DNA from: Schizochytrium sp. CCTCC M209059
Taxonomy: Eukaryota > Sar > Bigyra > Thraustochytrida > Thraustochytriidae
DNA length: 64,000 bases
Assembly (NCBI GenBank): GCA_000818945.1
Contig: KN805406.1
Span: 265,000-328,999 of the forward strand
Direction of reading: 5' to 3'
Positions 10,283-21,247 of the stretch are shown here, one piece after another (the stretch's first letter is position 1; each line of letters starts with the position of its first letter). The notes under the pieces were generated by a model. That model was not told the origin of the DNA. It worked only from the letters and a program-made list of their open reading frames with translations, and made no database searches. The position numbers and the translations under genes were made by a program.

Positions 10283-11011
10283 CTTGCTCGATTGCGTCCC
10301 TGCCTGACTGTCCTCACGAATGTGTCTATCTCTGCGTCTCCTGCGATGGCGACGGCGACGACGATGCGGGTGACGATAGAGTTCTGCTTCGTCGCGCGCT
10401 CGGCCTGGCCGCGCCAAAGACCAGGCGCCAAGCCCTAAGGCCAGGTTTAGGCGAAACGCTATGGTAAAGGCGGAGCGGGCCTGGCGTAATGTGCAATGTA
10501 ACCCAAGCCAAGCCAAGCCAAGCCGACCCGACCCGACCCGTGCGCTGCTTGCTGCTGCTGATGCGAACCCACGGGAAAAGAAGACGGAAGGCGGCTATGG
10601 CTACGTTGTTGTGAGCGGAACAAGGCTAGCTGGCCTGCGACCGCGACGCGCGTCCAGAAGCCTAGCTTCGTGCAACGAAATTCATCGTTGCAAGGGTCGG
10701 GCGCGGGGAGATGATTCCGATCTCGAGTAAACGAGGATATTCTGGCGCAGAATAAGGCAGAGAGGATAAAATGGACCAGCGAGGATATGCTGCGCTGCGA
10801 ATGGACAAAGGGCGCGGGGGCGGCGGGTGCAAGTGCAGGCGGGGCGGGCGCAAGTGGGGCATGCCGGTGTGCAAGTGGACTATCGCGGGCGCAAGTGGAA
10901 AGTTTTGCTGTCGGCGGACCTTGACGCGCTGCAGGCGCTCAGCGATGATCTAAACGCGGATACCGCGGAGAGGAACGGCGGGCGAGGCGCGCGGGCGCGG
11001 AGGCGGAGAAC

Positions 11012-11052
<41 letters not shown>

Positions 11053-11086
11053 TAGCGCGAGCGCGAAGCCCGGGAGCCCACGCACG
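10283..11086. other. Divergent promoter region between acyl-CoA dehydrogenase copy 2 and the RPEL gene
   Basis: 800 bp between head-to-head genes. It holds AAGCC/GACCC pentanucleotide units at about 10503-10540, a four-copy GCAAGTG array (listed separately) and a CAG run at about 11023-11048 in the leader of the RPEL gene. Short open frames here are repeat translations. Confidence 0.6.
10829..10897 (+). promoter_or_regulatory. Four phased GCAAGTG elements upstream of the RPEL gene
   Basis: GCAAGTG occurs at 10829-10835, 10850-10856, 10871-10877 and 10891-10897, with start-to-start spacings of 21, 21 and 20 bases (about two helical turns). The last copy is 190 bp before the start codon. Each core contains CAAGTG, an E-box (CANNTG). 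The repeating unit is roughly ATSSSSGSGCAAGTGGRCT. The same unit and spacing recur upstream of NAC-alpha and in the TRIP4/SCYL1 promoter. A transcription factor array is the natural reading; the factor is unknown. Confidence 0.55.
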
Positions 11087-11147
11087 ATGGGCAAGTCGAA
11101 AAAGTCGCGCGGGTCCCGAGCAGGAGCCAAAAAGGCGGCTGCACAAA

Positions 11148-11179
<32 letters not shown>

Positions 11180-12514
11180 CAAAAGGAGCAGCAAAAGGAG
11201 CAGCAAAAGGAGCAGCAGGAAAAGGAACAGAGCGCCGCCGATGCTGATCCGCCCAAGGCGAAGGCGGAGGACTTAAAGCAAGAGCCAGAGACCCAAGCGC
11301 CCCAGGACAAGGAAACTGTCGAAAAAGGGGTCGAGGAACAGGTGTCCTCTCAAGCCTCGGCCTCTGCCTCAGCTACGGAACAGAGCGAGGAGAGAAAAAA
11401 CCAAGCCACAGAGACATCTGAGGAAGATGGCAAAGAAGACACAAACGACGACAAGAACACCGATGCCAATGCTTTTGGCAAAAACGAGTCCGTCGAAGAT
11501 GCAACCCCCAAAGATGAATCCAACGTTAGTACTGCTGCGGATACCGCTAATCCTGCTGCGGAAAGCGCCACGGAGGGCGATGCGCAAGACGATAACACGC
11601 GGGAACAGACACGAAACAAGCTCGATGACGCGCTGGGCAATCGTCCAGGTCGAGAAGAACTCGCCAAAGATGGCGTTCTGGGATCCAAACCAGGTGTCGC
11701 CGACAGCCTGCAGGCCACGGCGCAAGAGCTTGACCAGAAACTCCGTCGCAGCTCGCTGGACCAAAGTCTGGCACAGCGACCAGATCAAAGCGCACTCGAG
11801 GAGAAGGGAGTCCTGAAAAAAGAAAATGTGAGTAATACGTTGGCGCAGACAGCGCAAGATCTCAAGCGCCAGCTCAGTCACAACAAACTTGGCGGCCTGT
11901 TGGAGTCTCGGCCCGATATTGACGAGCTCAAGCGTCGTGGAATGCACTCTGGCCTCGAGGTCGCGCCCAGTCTCCAGGATCGTCGATCATCGCTCGAACG
12001 GCAGATCCATGCCGACAAGGTTGCGCGCAACATGGAAACGCGACCTGAAGCCTCTGAACTCGAACGCGCTGGCGTCCTTCCCGAGGGGTCTTCTGAGCAA
12101 GGTCTTGCCCCGGGTCTTGCGCGACCGAAGCGCGACCTGGAGCATCAGATGCGCCGAGACAGCGTCTCACGCGGACTGTCATCGCGACCGGAGCCTGAAG
12201 AGCTCGCAGCCAAGGGTATTCTCCCCGAGTCATCGCCTTTGCAAGACGAACAGCCTACAGACAATTCGCGCGACGAGAACCTTTTGCGCTCGCGATTTGC
12301 GATTGCTCTTAAGGGCGCTTTGCACTTGGAGAAACTCGGCCTCATTGACGCGCAGCTCAAGGGAATCCTCAAGAATCTCATTTTCGATGAGGATGAGCGC
12401 ATCATGGCCGTTGTTGAGGTCTTCGAGACCGAACATGACGTCAACGACATGCTTGACGGCTTGCTTAATGTCCTGCGAGCCCACATCACCGCCATTATGA
12501 CCGCTGCCGAGTGA
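11087..12514 (+). CDS. Five-RPEL-repeat protein, putative G-actin binder
   Basis: 475 aa, single exon. The N-terminus is Lys-rich followed by polyglutamine and KEQQ repeats (residues 22-47), then a long acidic Ser/Thr/Glu-rich region to about 170. Five evenly spaced RPEL-type repeats follow at residues 178-199, 223-244, 267-288, 311-332 and 359-380, each of form L-x(3)-L-x(2)-RP-x(4)-L-x(3)-G-hydrophobic (for example SRPEPEELAAKGIL). Their spacing is 44-48 residues. RPEL motifs in MRTF and Phactr proteins each bind one G-actin, so this protein may sense or buffer monomeric actin (inferred). A C-terminal helical domain (400-470) is unrecognised. The third repeat is degenerate (RGMH for GIL). 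The promoter carries the phased GCAAGTG array. Confidence 0.85.
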
Positions 12515-14221
12515 TATAAGTTCATTGCCAGCCTTGCATTGTCATCTTCACTTGCCCTCCTCCTCCTCGTTTCTTATTCTTCTTCTCTTTCTTCTTCCTT
12601 CATGAAGAGGTCAGTACGTTTTTTTATATAAACATTGTAAGAGACTCTTGTATGCCATCTTTTGATCTTTAGGCTATTTGGGATGGCAGATTTTTTTTCA
12701 AACTGGTATCTGTTTCCCTACAAAAGTGCATTGCAAAAGATATGGAGGGGGCTATCACCTCCAGACCCCAACTTGAAACATGGCTCGGAAACTGCAATGC
12801 TCGAGGCATTCCGAGTGCACGTAGCATCAGGCGAGAAAACGGAGCCAAACTTACCGCAAAAAAAATTGCCCGATGACCTTAATGACCGCCTACCCCGCTG
12901 AAGTTCTTGCAAGGGTGCTCTTGTCATCGGTATTTGCTTGTGGGGCAAACAGTCTCTGAGTGCGTTGCATCTGCGCTGGAAAGCTCGCATAAGTAAGCTT
13001 TACTTTGCCAAGGAACAATTTATTCATTTCTCACTCGGCTCGGCTTGGCTCGGCTTGGCGCGCACGAGCATGCTTAATGACCAAAACCGGATGGAGCGAA
13101 CTCTTTCCGTGGAATACCTAACAGTGATGCACTATTACCCGACGGCATGTATCAAAGGATGGTTCTGAAACGATCACCAGCACGGACCCATCCGACCCTT
13201 CGGTTGGCGACGCAAGTGTGATGTCTGCCTCTGCATACTTTACCGGTGTTCGGGGTCGGTTCGGGAAGGTTTGAATTCAAACTGCGATGCAGGTTGTCCT
13301 TGAACTTTGGAAGGAGAGGGCAAGTGTGTGTGTCTGACGATGGATATGCTCTTCCTCGCAGATGCGACCACAGGTGGGGGGTCTGCAAAAGTAGCAGTCG
13401 TCTTGGTGGTGTTCTTTATCTATCGAATCGTGCATGTCAGTGGATCTTGTGATCTTGTTCACTTTTCCTATCAGCCATTTTCGAGGGGGGGGAGGGGGGG
13501 GGGGCATAATATTTACCATTTAATAGGGTACCACGAGCTTTGGAAGGAGAGGGCAAGTGTGTGTGTCTGACGATGGATATGCTCTTCCTCGCAGATGCGA
13601 CCACAGGTGGGGGGTCTGCAAAAGTAGCAGTCGTCTTGGTGGTGTTCTTTATCTATCGAATCGTGCATGTCAGTGGATCTTGTGATCTTGTTCACTTTTC
13701 CTATCAGCCATTTTCGAGGGGGGGGAGGGGGGGGGGGCATAATATTTACCATTTAATAGTGTACCACGAGAATCACGAATATACTTTGAGGCCGTGACCC
13801 TTTTCTGTGCAATGTATATCATGTTGTCATCACCTTCTTCTTTCACCTCTACCTTTCCCTGCATACTACGAAATGTGAAGTTCTAAAGGGAGGTATTCGA
13901 ATCTTTGTTTCTTGTTCCCAGGCAGTAAAGTCACACTCCATGCTGGAAACGAAGGAATGATCCATGACAAGCATCATGAGTGGACAAGGTACAATCATGT
14001 AAGAATACGTTGAAGAACGAGCAAGGGTGGCAAGAAGCAAAAGGAAAAGGAAAAGAAAACAAAAAAAAAAGGGGGGGAAAGGGGATGAAAGGTTCCGAAA
14101 TACGCCTATCAAATAGGGCTACCACAATTAAGATGGCAGCCACGACGAAGAGGCAGTCTCGACGCCAAACAGGGTGTTCATCGTTCAGTCACGCAGTCGG
14201 TCGATCGATTTAATTAGAAAA
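12515..14221. other. Long convergent spacer with tandem duplication
   Basis: 1.7 kb between the RPEL gene and NAC-alpha, which converge. Contents: pyrimidine-rich 3' flank (12545-12600), CTCGG/CTTGG pentanucleotide units at 13033-13060, a 233-bp tandem duplication (listed separately) and an A-rich/G-rich stretch at 14040-14085. Short frames inside the duplication are repeated copies of each other and not convincing proteins. No tRNA or mobile element was recognised. Confidence 0.55.
13305..13770. repeat. 233-bp perfect tandem duplication with G-runs
   Basis: Copy A spans 13305-13537 and copy B 13538-13770. They appear identical apart from one base near the end (GGG versus GTG before TACCACGAG). 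Each unit contains G8-A-G11, so guanine-run lengths are conserved too. Such identity implies a recent duplication or an assembly duplication. No coding signal is convincing. Confidence 0.9.
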
Positions 14222-14884
14222 TCACATCGTCAGCTCCATGATGGCGTTGACAACGTCGCCGTCGTTGGCCTTGAGGACCTTGGCAGCCTTGGCCTTGGAG
14301 ACCTTGCCCTGCTCCATGACAAGAGAGACGTCCTTCTCGTCGAGGCCGGACATGTCGACCTCGCCGTCGTCGCCCTCGGCGTCAGCCTCGCCGGCCTCGC
14401 CGGCAGCGGCGGCCTCGCCACCCTCGGCGCCGCCAGCAGCGGCCTTGCTCTGCGCCTGGAGAGCCTCCATCTGCTTCTGGAGCTCCTGGATCTTCTCCAT
14501 GTTCATGGCGCCGTCAGGGCCGAACTGCTGGGCCGCGAGCTGCTGGGCGCGCGCCGCCGAGTCGTCCATGGTCGCCTCGCCAAAGACAATAAAGGTGTCC
14601 GAGTTGGGGGCGCGCATGACGTCCGGGTTCGCGATGGCGAAGACCTCGCCGGTCTTCTTCTTCATCGCGACGCGGTTCACGCCGGGGACGCTCTTGAGGC
14701 CGAGCTTCTGCACGGCCTTGCGCGCCTTCTTCTCGTTGCGGTTCGCGCGGCTCATGCCGGGCATGCCCTCGTCCTCCTCATCATCGCCGCCGTTCTCCTC
14801 GCCGGCGACCTCCTCCTCCTGCTCCAGGGCGGCGGCCTCCTCCTCCGTCACCTCCTGCACCTTGGGCTCCTCCGCGGCCGCCAT
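14222..14884 (-). CDS. NACA: Nascent polypeptide-associated complex subunit alpha
   Basis: 220 aa. The start is the ATG giving MAAAEEPK, matching the usual NAC-alpha N-terminus and length; the frame extends upstream into Gly/Arg-rich GC sequence that is not conserved-looking. An acidic N-terminus is followed by the NAC beta-barrel domain at about residues 52-110, with KLGLKSVPGVNRVAMKKK and the FIVFGEA strand, and a C-terminal UBA domain at about 180-220 (SKAKAAKVLKANDGDVVNAI). NAC-alpha pairs with NAC-beta at the ribosomal exit tunnel and controls SRP access and co-translational chaperoning. An Ala/Gly-rich linker (about 152-172) precedes the UBA domain. The upstream region has the phased CACTTGC array. 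Confidence 0.96.
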   Translation of the reverse strand: MAAAEEPKVQEVTEEEAAALEQEEEVAGEENGGDDEEDEGMPGMSRANRNEKKARKAVQKLGLKSVPGVNRVAMKKKTGEVFAIANPDVMRAPNSDTFIVFGEATMDDSAARAQQLAAQQFGPDGAMNMEKIQELQKQMEALQAQSKAAAGGAEGGEAAAAGEAGEADAEGDDGEVDMSGLDEKDVSLVMEQGKVSKAKAAKVLKANDGDVVNAIMELTM

Positions 14885-15829
14885 CGTCCCGCTCCTGCTG
14901 CTGCTCCGCGCGCAAGGCTCCACGATCTTCTCCTCGCAGGCCTCCTTCGTCTTCTGCTCTCCCGCCCTCGCCCTCCTTCTCCGCCCGCCTCCTCCTCCGC
15001 ACACGGCAGCCCCGCCGCCGCGCTTTCGCCCCGCCACGGTCGCAAACCGCCGCGCCCGCGCCCCGCCGCCACCACCGATTCGGAGCCGCACTTGCGCGCC
15101 GCCATAGAGCGCTTGCGCGCCGCCGGAAAGCGCTTGCGCGGGCCCATAGCGCACTTGCCGAGCCCACTTGGCCCGGCCCGCGCCCCCCCCCCCCCCCCGG
15201 GGGGGGCGCCCGCCGCCGCACGCCGCGGAGGGGCTTCGCCGCCAGGGGACGGGCGATCAGGATCTGGAACGAATACGGCACTGGTATGGAACCAAAGGGG
15301 AATGGATATGGAACGGAGGGGGAACAACGGATAGGTTAGGGATAGGGGAGAGAGGGAAGAAGAAGAAGGAATGAAGGGAGAGAGGGGGGAAGGGAGGGAA
15401 GAACGTCCATTCGCTTGGCTTTTTGCTGCGATTGCTATGGTTTGGAGACAACAGTCAGTCCGCACTCTTTCTCTCCCTCTCACGCGCGCGCGCGCGTTTT
15501 CCGGCTAGTTTGAACTTGGCCTGACAGTGTTGGTTTTGGTTTGATTGTGGCGCACAAACACACCCAACACTGTGAACTAAATGAGACAGTTTGGACACAG
15601 CGCAGCCTGACCTCGCTAGGAACAAATTGTCTTGCTTATTAGGCTACGTACCTAGCTGCGAAGCCTAGTTGGTTTTGTTTTCCTTGCAAAGGTGGAAAAA
15701 GAAACGTGCCAAGAAGGCAAGGTCAATCATCGTTCGCGCTGTCTAGCTAACGGCGTCCCTGTCTGCCGACCTGTCTGCCTGCCTGCCTGCCTGCCTGCCC
15801 GCCTGCCTGCCTGCAGATCATCTCACAGG
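14885..15829. other. Divergent promoter between NAC-alpha and the TTLL gene
   Basis: Contains the phased CACTTGC/CGCTTGC array (listed separately), a C16-G8 palindrome at 15183-15206, GGAA/AGGG-rich DNA at 15340-15400, a CG run near 15481-15496 and a CCTG tetranucleotide run at about 15776-15813 immediately before the TTLL start codon. No gene was recognised. Confidence 0.6.
15089..15171 (-). promoter_or_regulatory. Phased GCAAGTG-type array upstream of NAC-alpha
   Basis: Read on the plus strand, CACTTGC at 15089, CGCTTGC at 15110 and 15131, CACTTGC at 15152 and CACTTGG at 15165. The first four are exactly 21 bases apart. In NAC-alpha orientation this is GCAAGTG or GCAAGCG in a unit like ATGGSSSSGCGCAAGTGCG. 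The array begins 205 bp upstream of the start codon. It matches the arrays upstream of the RPEL gene and in the TRIP4/SCYL1 promoter. Confidence 0.55.
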
Positions 15830-15859
15830 ATGACGACGGCTGACGCCGAGATTGACAAG

Positions 15860-15890
<31 letters not shown>

Positions 15891-18235
15891 GCGAGAACGA
15901 CCCTGAGGAAAGCATGAACGAAATCCTCAAAGGAGTAGCTTCAAAGCAAGAGCATATTGACAGCGACGGCAACTCCCCAACAAAAGAGAAAGAGAACGTC
16001 AAACAAGAGCAGAATGACCCATCACACGAAAACCAAGATCCTCAATCAGCAGACGCAATCCTTCTCGCCAAAGCGCGAGGCCTCGAAGTTCCCGAAATGA
16101 ACATAAACTTGAATCAGACCCGGTACCAGGTCGTGCGTGATTGTGCCGAAAACCTTGGCTGGGGTTTGTCAGACACCGGTCGTGGCGCATGGTCGATCGC
16201 CTGGCACGACTGCGGCGGCATCACGGCAGAGTCCTCCATCTCGACCCTCAATCCGCTGCAAAAGATCAATCACTTTCCTGGCATGTCCAAGATCTGCCAA
16301 AAGTGCAAGCTCGGTCTCACCATCGGCCGACTCGCCGGGTCCATGCCCGAATTCTTCGACTTTCACCCCAAAACGTGGAGTCTGCCCAAAGAAAAAGAGT
16401 CGCTGCGTAAATGGTTCCAGCTCGAATTCGTCAGTCGCAAGCAGCGCCCTGTACTTATTGTCAAGCCTGATGGAGGTTGCCAGGGAAATGGCATCTTCCT
16501 TTCCAACGAACTCAAGGACCTTGACGACCTTCAAGGTCTCTCCGCTGTGCAGCAATATCTTCCCAACCCCTTTCTCATCAACGGCTTCAAATTCGATTTG
16601 CGCATCTACGTTGTCGTCACAAGTTGCACGCCTTCCCTTCGCGCCTTTCAGCATTCACAAGGTCTCGTGCGCTTTTGCACCGTAAAGTACGAGCGACCAC
16701 GACGCGAGAACTTGGCAAACCGCTTCATGCATCTCACGAACTACGCAGTCAACAAACACAATGCAAACTACAAAGATGGCCAAAGGGACAATGAGACGGG
16801 TCTGGGCGCGCACCAGGGAGGACGTAGCGGCAGCGACGCCGCTGAAGAGGCCTCCAAGTGGTCACTCGAACAATTGTACGATTTCTTGGCCGAGCGCGGC
16901 CATGATGTGGAGCACGTTCAGCGCAATGTTCAGGACATCATTGTCAAGACACTGCTCTCCATCCAGCCAAGTCTGGCGCAAGACTATCGGGCCTGCTTTG
17001 GCAAAGAAGGCGCCTCCCAAGCAGGATCCAAGGAGGGTTTTCGCTGCTTTGAGCTTCTTGGATTCGACATTATGCTCGATGCGGGACTTCAACCGTGGGT
17101 AATCGAAGTCAACCATTCTCCCTCTCTGCATTGCGACGCTCCTCTTGACAGACGTGTCAAGGAACAAGTCGTACGAGAGTCCTTGATTCTCGGCTGCGTT
17201 GACGCCGACGATCTCTTGGCAGGAGAAGCACGGCCCAGACCGACTTCACTTGCAGATCAGCGAGAGCGAATGGGGGAGCTTCTCGCCAAGCGTCGCGGTC
17301 TTACAACTTCGAGCGGATCGGTGCCGGCCTCAACGTCAACGACGGGACAAAACTCGGACTTCTCTCCGCAGAATACTCCTCGACAAGGGGGTGCGCTCTC
17401 GGGCCGAGCGACGGAAATGCGCGACAACAAAGTCCATGTATTGAGATCTGAGACTCGAGCGATTTCTCCCGAGACTGTCGCGCATGACGACGATTCGAGT
17501 GCAGACCAAGAAGGGGAGGCTGCCGCCAAAGTTGGCGACGACACGAACTCTTCTCCCTCGGGAAACGATACAGGCGATCAGTTTGTCAAGAGTCAGAACC
17601 AAGAAGTGTCCCCACAAACACAGTCCGTTCAAGCTACTTCTTCGTCTCCCGTTGTCTCAAGCGAGGACTCGCTGCTGCAGAAGCTACGGACAGCCTACGA
17701 GGATGCGCACTGTGGCGGTTTTCGGCGCATTCTCCCTTATGATCCCAATCAACCCGAGGCGGAGGCGTACGCACAAATTGAGGCCTTTAAAACGCCTCTT
17801 ATGAAGGAAAATCCGGTAACAATGCGGCGACGCATCATTATTGAAAAACAGCGACAAGAGTTAGAAGCCGAGAGGGAGCGTGTCCGCATCATGACTGGCG
17901 ATCGACCCGTGTGGGGTGCGGGTGTGGCCAGCGGAGGTAAATCTGCGCGGAATGGGGCCACTGATGAAGATATTAAACGGCGGAGGGCCGCCAACCGTCG
18001 CCAATTCGAGCAAGAATGCGCGCAGGCTGTTGCAGCTGGCAAACCAGTTCCCTTGCCTCGAGTGGCCTCCCTTCAGCCCTTTCAACGCAGGTTTAAGTCC
18101 ATTAATGCTGATGGCTCCTCGCGAGAGCCGTCGCCTCGTGGTGAGCGCGACAGCAATGGACCTTCCAAGAACAATGTGCAAAGCCGCACGCAGGTGCAAA
18201 TGCGCATCCAGACGTTACAATTCGACGGGTTCTAA
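15830..18235 (+). CDS. Tubulin tyrosine ligase-like (glutamylase-type) enzyme
   Basis: 801 aa from the first in-frame ATG, just 3' of a CCTG run. A polyserine stretch and acidic N-terminus precede a TTL domain (about residues 85-450): NHFPGM, the ATP-grasp motif KPDGGCQGNGIFL near 213, KFDLRIYVVV near 253, MHLTNYAVNKHN near 300 and DIMLDAGLQPWVIEVN near 415, with the metal-binding E-x-N. The HFPGM and FFDFHPKTW features are closest to the TTLL6/TTLL13 polyglutamylase group. The expected reaction is ATP-dependent addition of glutamate to tubulin side chains, modulating ciliary and cytoplasmic microtubules. The C-terminal half is Ser/Gln-rich, then basic helical, possibly a microtubule-binding extension. 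A ciliary role is inferred. Confidence 0.93.
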
Positions 18236-18495
18236 GGTGACCTGAGCCGTTGTAAATGTATACATAGTACACTTTTGCGGTCGATAAGTCTATTTTGTTA
18301 TTTTGTATTCCTCGCAAGTTTACCTATGGGGCCGGTCTCTTCAATCAAGATCGATCGAAGTGCATAACTATCTTGGCAATTTTTGTGTAAGTTAGGTTTT
18401 TTTGCTCCCAAATAGCAAAATAGCTAGCTAGCGATCATTCCATATCCACGCGCGTAAGCACACGGACGCAGGCACGCGCGCGCAAGGCATAAAAT

Positions 18496-19968
18496 CTAGT
18501 CGCGACTCATCTTGGGGGCGCGCACAAGACCGCCGGCGCCGGGAAGAGCGCCCGCATCAGCAAGCGTAGAGATCCTAAAGTACGTGCTGTGCTGCGACAT
18601 GAATTGATGGCCGAGCACACAGAGAGACGCCGTTTGCAACACAAGCGTCCCTGCCGTAACAAAGCCATGGCGGTTGTAGTGCCGGAGCATACCGGCAAAG
18701 AAAACAATAAGAGGAAAGCTCAGAAACCAAAGCCCGCCGAGAACCATGAGGCGGCGCAAAAACATGACCAGACGCTCTCCGCCGCGAGACGCTTGCGAGC
18801 GAATGGTCGCAAAGAGGCTCGCCACAAAGGCAATGCCCAGGAGGAAGCGAATTCCTACCAAAATGTGGCCAGGCGTAGACTCGTGGTCATGAAACTTGGA
18901 AAAGTCACCATCGTAGCCCTTGTTGGAGATTTGCAGCAGCATGGAAACAATAACCAAGGCAATAAGCACAAAGACTACCACGTTCGGGCCCTTGAACATT
19001 GACGCAGGATTGCGCAGGATCGTGGCCACGCTATTGGCGCGAGAGTCGTCGGCGCTAGTCTCCACCAGCGTCCATCCGGTGGCCAGGCAAATAAGTACAA
19101 AGGAGATGACCGTTTGCGAGAGGCCTTCCAGGATCTCGGACAGCAAATCGAAGACATGCACACCGTAGCCGTTCGACTTGTAAACTTGCAAGTGGAAGAG
19201 CTCAAAGCCAAGTGAGACGAGCTGCAGGATGAATGCCAAAAGCAAGAGCTGCACCACCAAATGCACCTTGTGGGTCTCCTCGTAGTGGCTCTTTAGCATG
19301 ACAAGCAGGTATGCCAAGTAGCCACCCATGGCCACAAACGTGAAGAGGTACAGCTTGGGCAAGCCGTACTCATCTGCGGGGAGGTGCGTATTGCCCGGAT
19401 TCAAAAAGTGAAGCTCGTATGACATTGGCGGCACACGAGCATTGTATTGCTCCAGTGCACAGTCTGCCGCAATGACAAACCAGCCGGCCGTGCGCTCATC
19501 GTGGTTGATTGTCCAGCTGAACTCCCACTCGACCATGCCCTTTTCTAACATTTTGATGGACGAGTGGTTGGCTTTGCCCAGGCCCTCGGACACGATCTGT
19601 TGATGACTCGCCGTCTTCTTGCCAATGGGAATACTGGCATGTGCATAGGCAATTTTGTCCGTGCACGCTGGTGCGTCATGGTACTTGTCCCAGACCTCGT
19701 CCATGAAGAGGTACAGAGCGGGCGACGTCTGCCAGGTCCTCGGGTCCTGGTACGTGAATTTGCCGGACACCGCGCCCTCGCCCACGGCAAAGCTGAACTT
19801 GGTGATCTCGTACTCTGGGCCGTGGTCGAAGTCGCCGGCCTCCAGCTTGAACTTGCCAGACACTGACTTGCCCTCTGCACCGGCAAGGAGCGTGAGCACG
19901 ATTTGAGCCAGCAGCGCAAGCGCTACTCGCGCCTGCATGGAGGCAGCTCCTTCCCGCGCGCGCGTCAT
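18496..19968 (-). CDS. GPR180/TMEM145-type seven-transmembrane protein
   Basis: 490 aa; a second ATG at 19938 (MQARVALALL) would begin directly at the signal peptide and is equally plausible. A signal peptide (to about residue 33) is followed by a lumenal beta-rich ectodomain of about 190 residues (GKFKLEAG, YLFMDEVW). Seven hydrophobic helices follow between about 205 and 465, starting LPKLYLFTFVAMGGYLAYLL and ending LVLQTASLCVLGHQFM. The layout and the FHDHESTPGHILVG segment in the loop before helix 5 match the GpcrRhopsn4 family (intimal thickness-related receptor/TMEM145). The family's ligand and mechanism are poorly known. It ends convergently 260 bp from the TTLL gene, with nothing notable between them except a short TAGC run. 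Confidence 0.88.
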   Translation of the reverse strand: MTRAREGAASMQARVALALLAQIVLTLLAGAEGKSVSGKFKLEAGDFDHGPEYEITKFSFAVGEGAVSGKFTYQDPRTWQTSPALYLFMDEVWDKYHDAPACTDKIAYAHASIPIGKKTASHQQIVSEGLGKANHSSIKMLEKGMVEWEFSWTINHDERTAGWFVIAADCALEQYNARVPPMSYELHFLNPGNTHLPADEYGLPKLYLFTFVAMGGYLAYLLVMLKSHYEETHKVHLVVQLLLLAFILQLVSLGFELFHLQVYKSNGYGVHVFDLLSEILEGLSQTVISFVLICLATGWTLVETSADDSRANSVATILRNPASMFKGPNVVVFVLIALVIVSMLLQISNKGYDGDFSKFHDHESTPGHILVGIRFLLGIAFVASLFATIRSQASRGGERLVMFLRRLMVLGGLWFLSFPLIVFFAGMLRHYNRHGFVTAGTLVLQTASLCVLGHQFMSQHSTYFRISTLADAGALPGAGGLVRAPKMSRD

Positions 19969-21247
19969 CGTCGCTGTCGCTGTGCCCGGGTCTCTTCGCC
20001 CGCTGCCGTGGTCGACGGTTTGCTCGGTGCCAAAGCAAGACGACCGAGTAATAGGCGGGTGACGTGTCAGTCACTGCTTTTGAGCGTTACCGCCTCCGAA
20101 GCCGCCTCGGGCGGGCGTGGGGCTGCCCGAGACCGCCGCCTCCGCCGCCGCCGCCGCGCCGCCTCCGTGCTCCGCGCACGTCGCGAGCGTCGCGGGCACG
20201 TCCTCCGAGTCAGGTCCGCGATTTGTTTGCTTGCGCTTGCACTTGCACTGCCAGCTTGAACTAGAAGCGAAAGCGAAGAGGCGGGCGCCAGATCATGCGA
20301 TTAAGAGGCTCGATGAGGCCGGCTCCGACGTAGTAACGTGAAAGGCTACAGGCAGGCTCAACCGCTACGAACTACTAATAAGTAGACCATTGTAAAACGT
20401 CGAGAATGATGATTGACAAAAGCTTAATGACGAGGCTTTTGATGAAAGAACCAATTGAAGAGTGGTGGAATAGGTGATTAATTAGCGACAGAGACGTTCA
20501 CTAATATCAAGAAAAAGATAGGGTATACCGCCTCGCGACGCTTCCACCGCACGAGATTTCTAGCCGCCGTGAGAGACTAGCTGTGAGTGTCTGGATGGCC
20601 TCATCTGTAAGCAAAGTAAAATTTATAGTTGCAGAAACACGCACGTACAAAAACCTTTTCTTTCATGTATTGCTAGGACTACGCTTTGTTCACTCACTAC
20701 ATACCGAAGACACGCCAAAACAACAACAAACTCGACCGACCATTCGCACTCGACATAAACCAAACCCAAACGAAGGCAACCCATCACATCTTCAAGCTGC
20801 GACGGCGCCGCCGCCCGAAGACCACGCGCCGAAGCCAAAGCCAAACTTCATGCTTCATCATCATCCCCGGCTGGTCCTCGCAGGGTGCGGCAGCGCAACC
20901 CCAAACTGGAATTCGAAAACGGCTGGGGCAGCAAACCCGAACCTCACCGCGCCAGAGTGCCGCGGCTGGGCTCTGCTGCGCTCCGCTGCGCCCGCCCCGC
21001 TGCGCTCTGCGGCGCGGCGCGGCGAGGCGAGGCGAGGCGAGGCGAGGCGAGGCGAGGCGCGCGCTTTACCTGCCGGCCGGGCGGCCGCCACGCGCCCGGG
21101 TCAGTACCAGGACCAGGACCAGGCCGAGGACCAGGACGAGGACCAGGACGAGAACCAGGACGAGGACCCGCGCTCGCTCGAGGCGCGCAGGCGTCCGTCT
21201 CTGCGCGCAGCTCTGCGCACCGCGAAGGCGCCGCGCCGGGGCCTCCG
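19969..21247. other. Divergent promoter between the seven-helix gene and the CXC gene
   Basis: Two overlapping CGCTTGC/CACTTGC motifs occur at 20234-20246, but without 21-bp phasing. An AT-rich core runs from about 20340 to 20760. A GGCGA pentanucleotide array lies at 21011-21059 and an AGGACC/AGGACG minisatellite at 21105-21170. The frame of the CXC gene is open through these repeats from 20885, but the translation is repeat-like. Confidence 0.55.

Noticed and set aside
13307..13797. Two near-identical short frames in the 233-bp duplication
   Set aside because: They exist because the DNA is duplicated; the peptide has low-complexity Gly runs from G-tracts and no family signature.
14174..15334. 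386-codon frame antisense to NAC-alpha
   Set aside because: Leu-rich shadow of the NAC-alpha gene; the minus-strand frame has unmistakable NAC and UBA domains.
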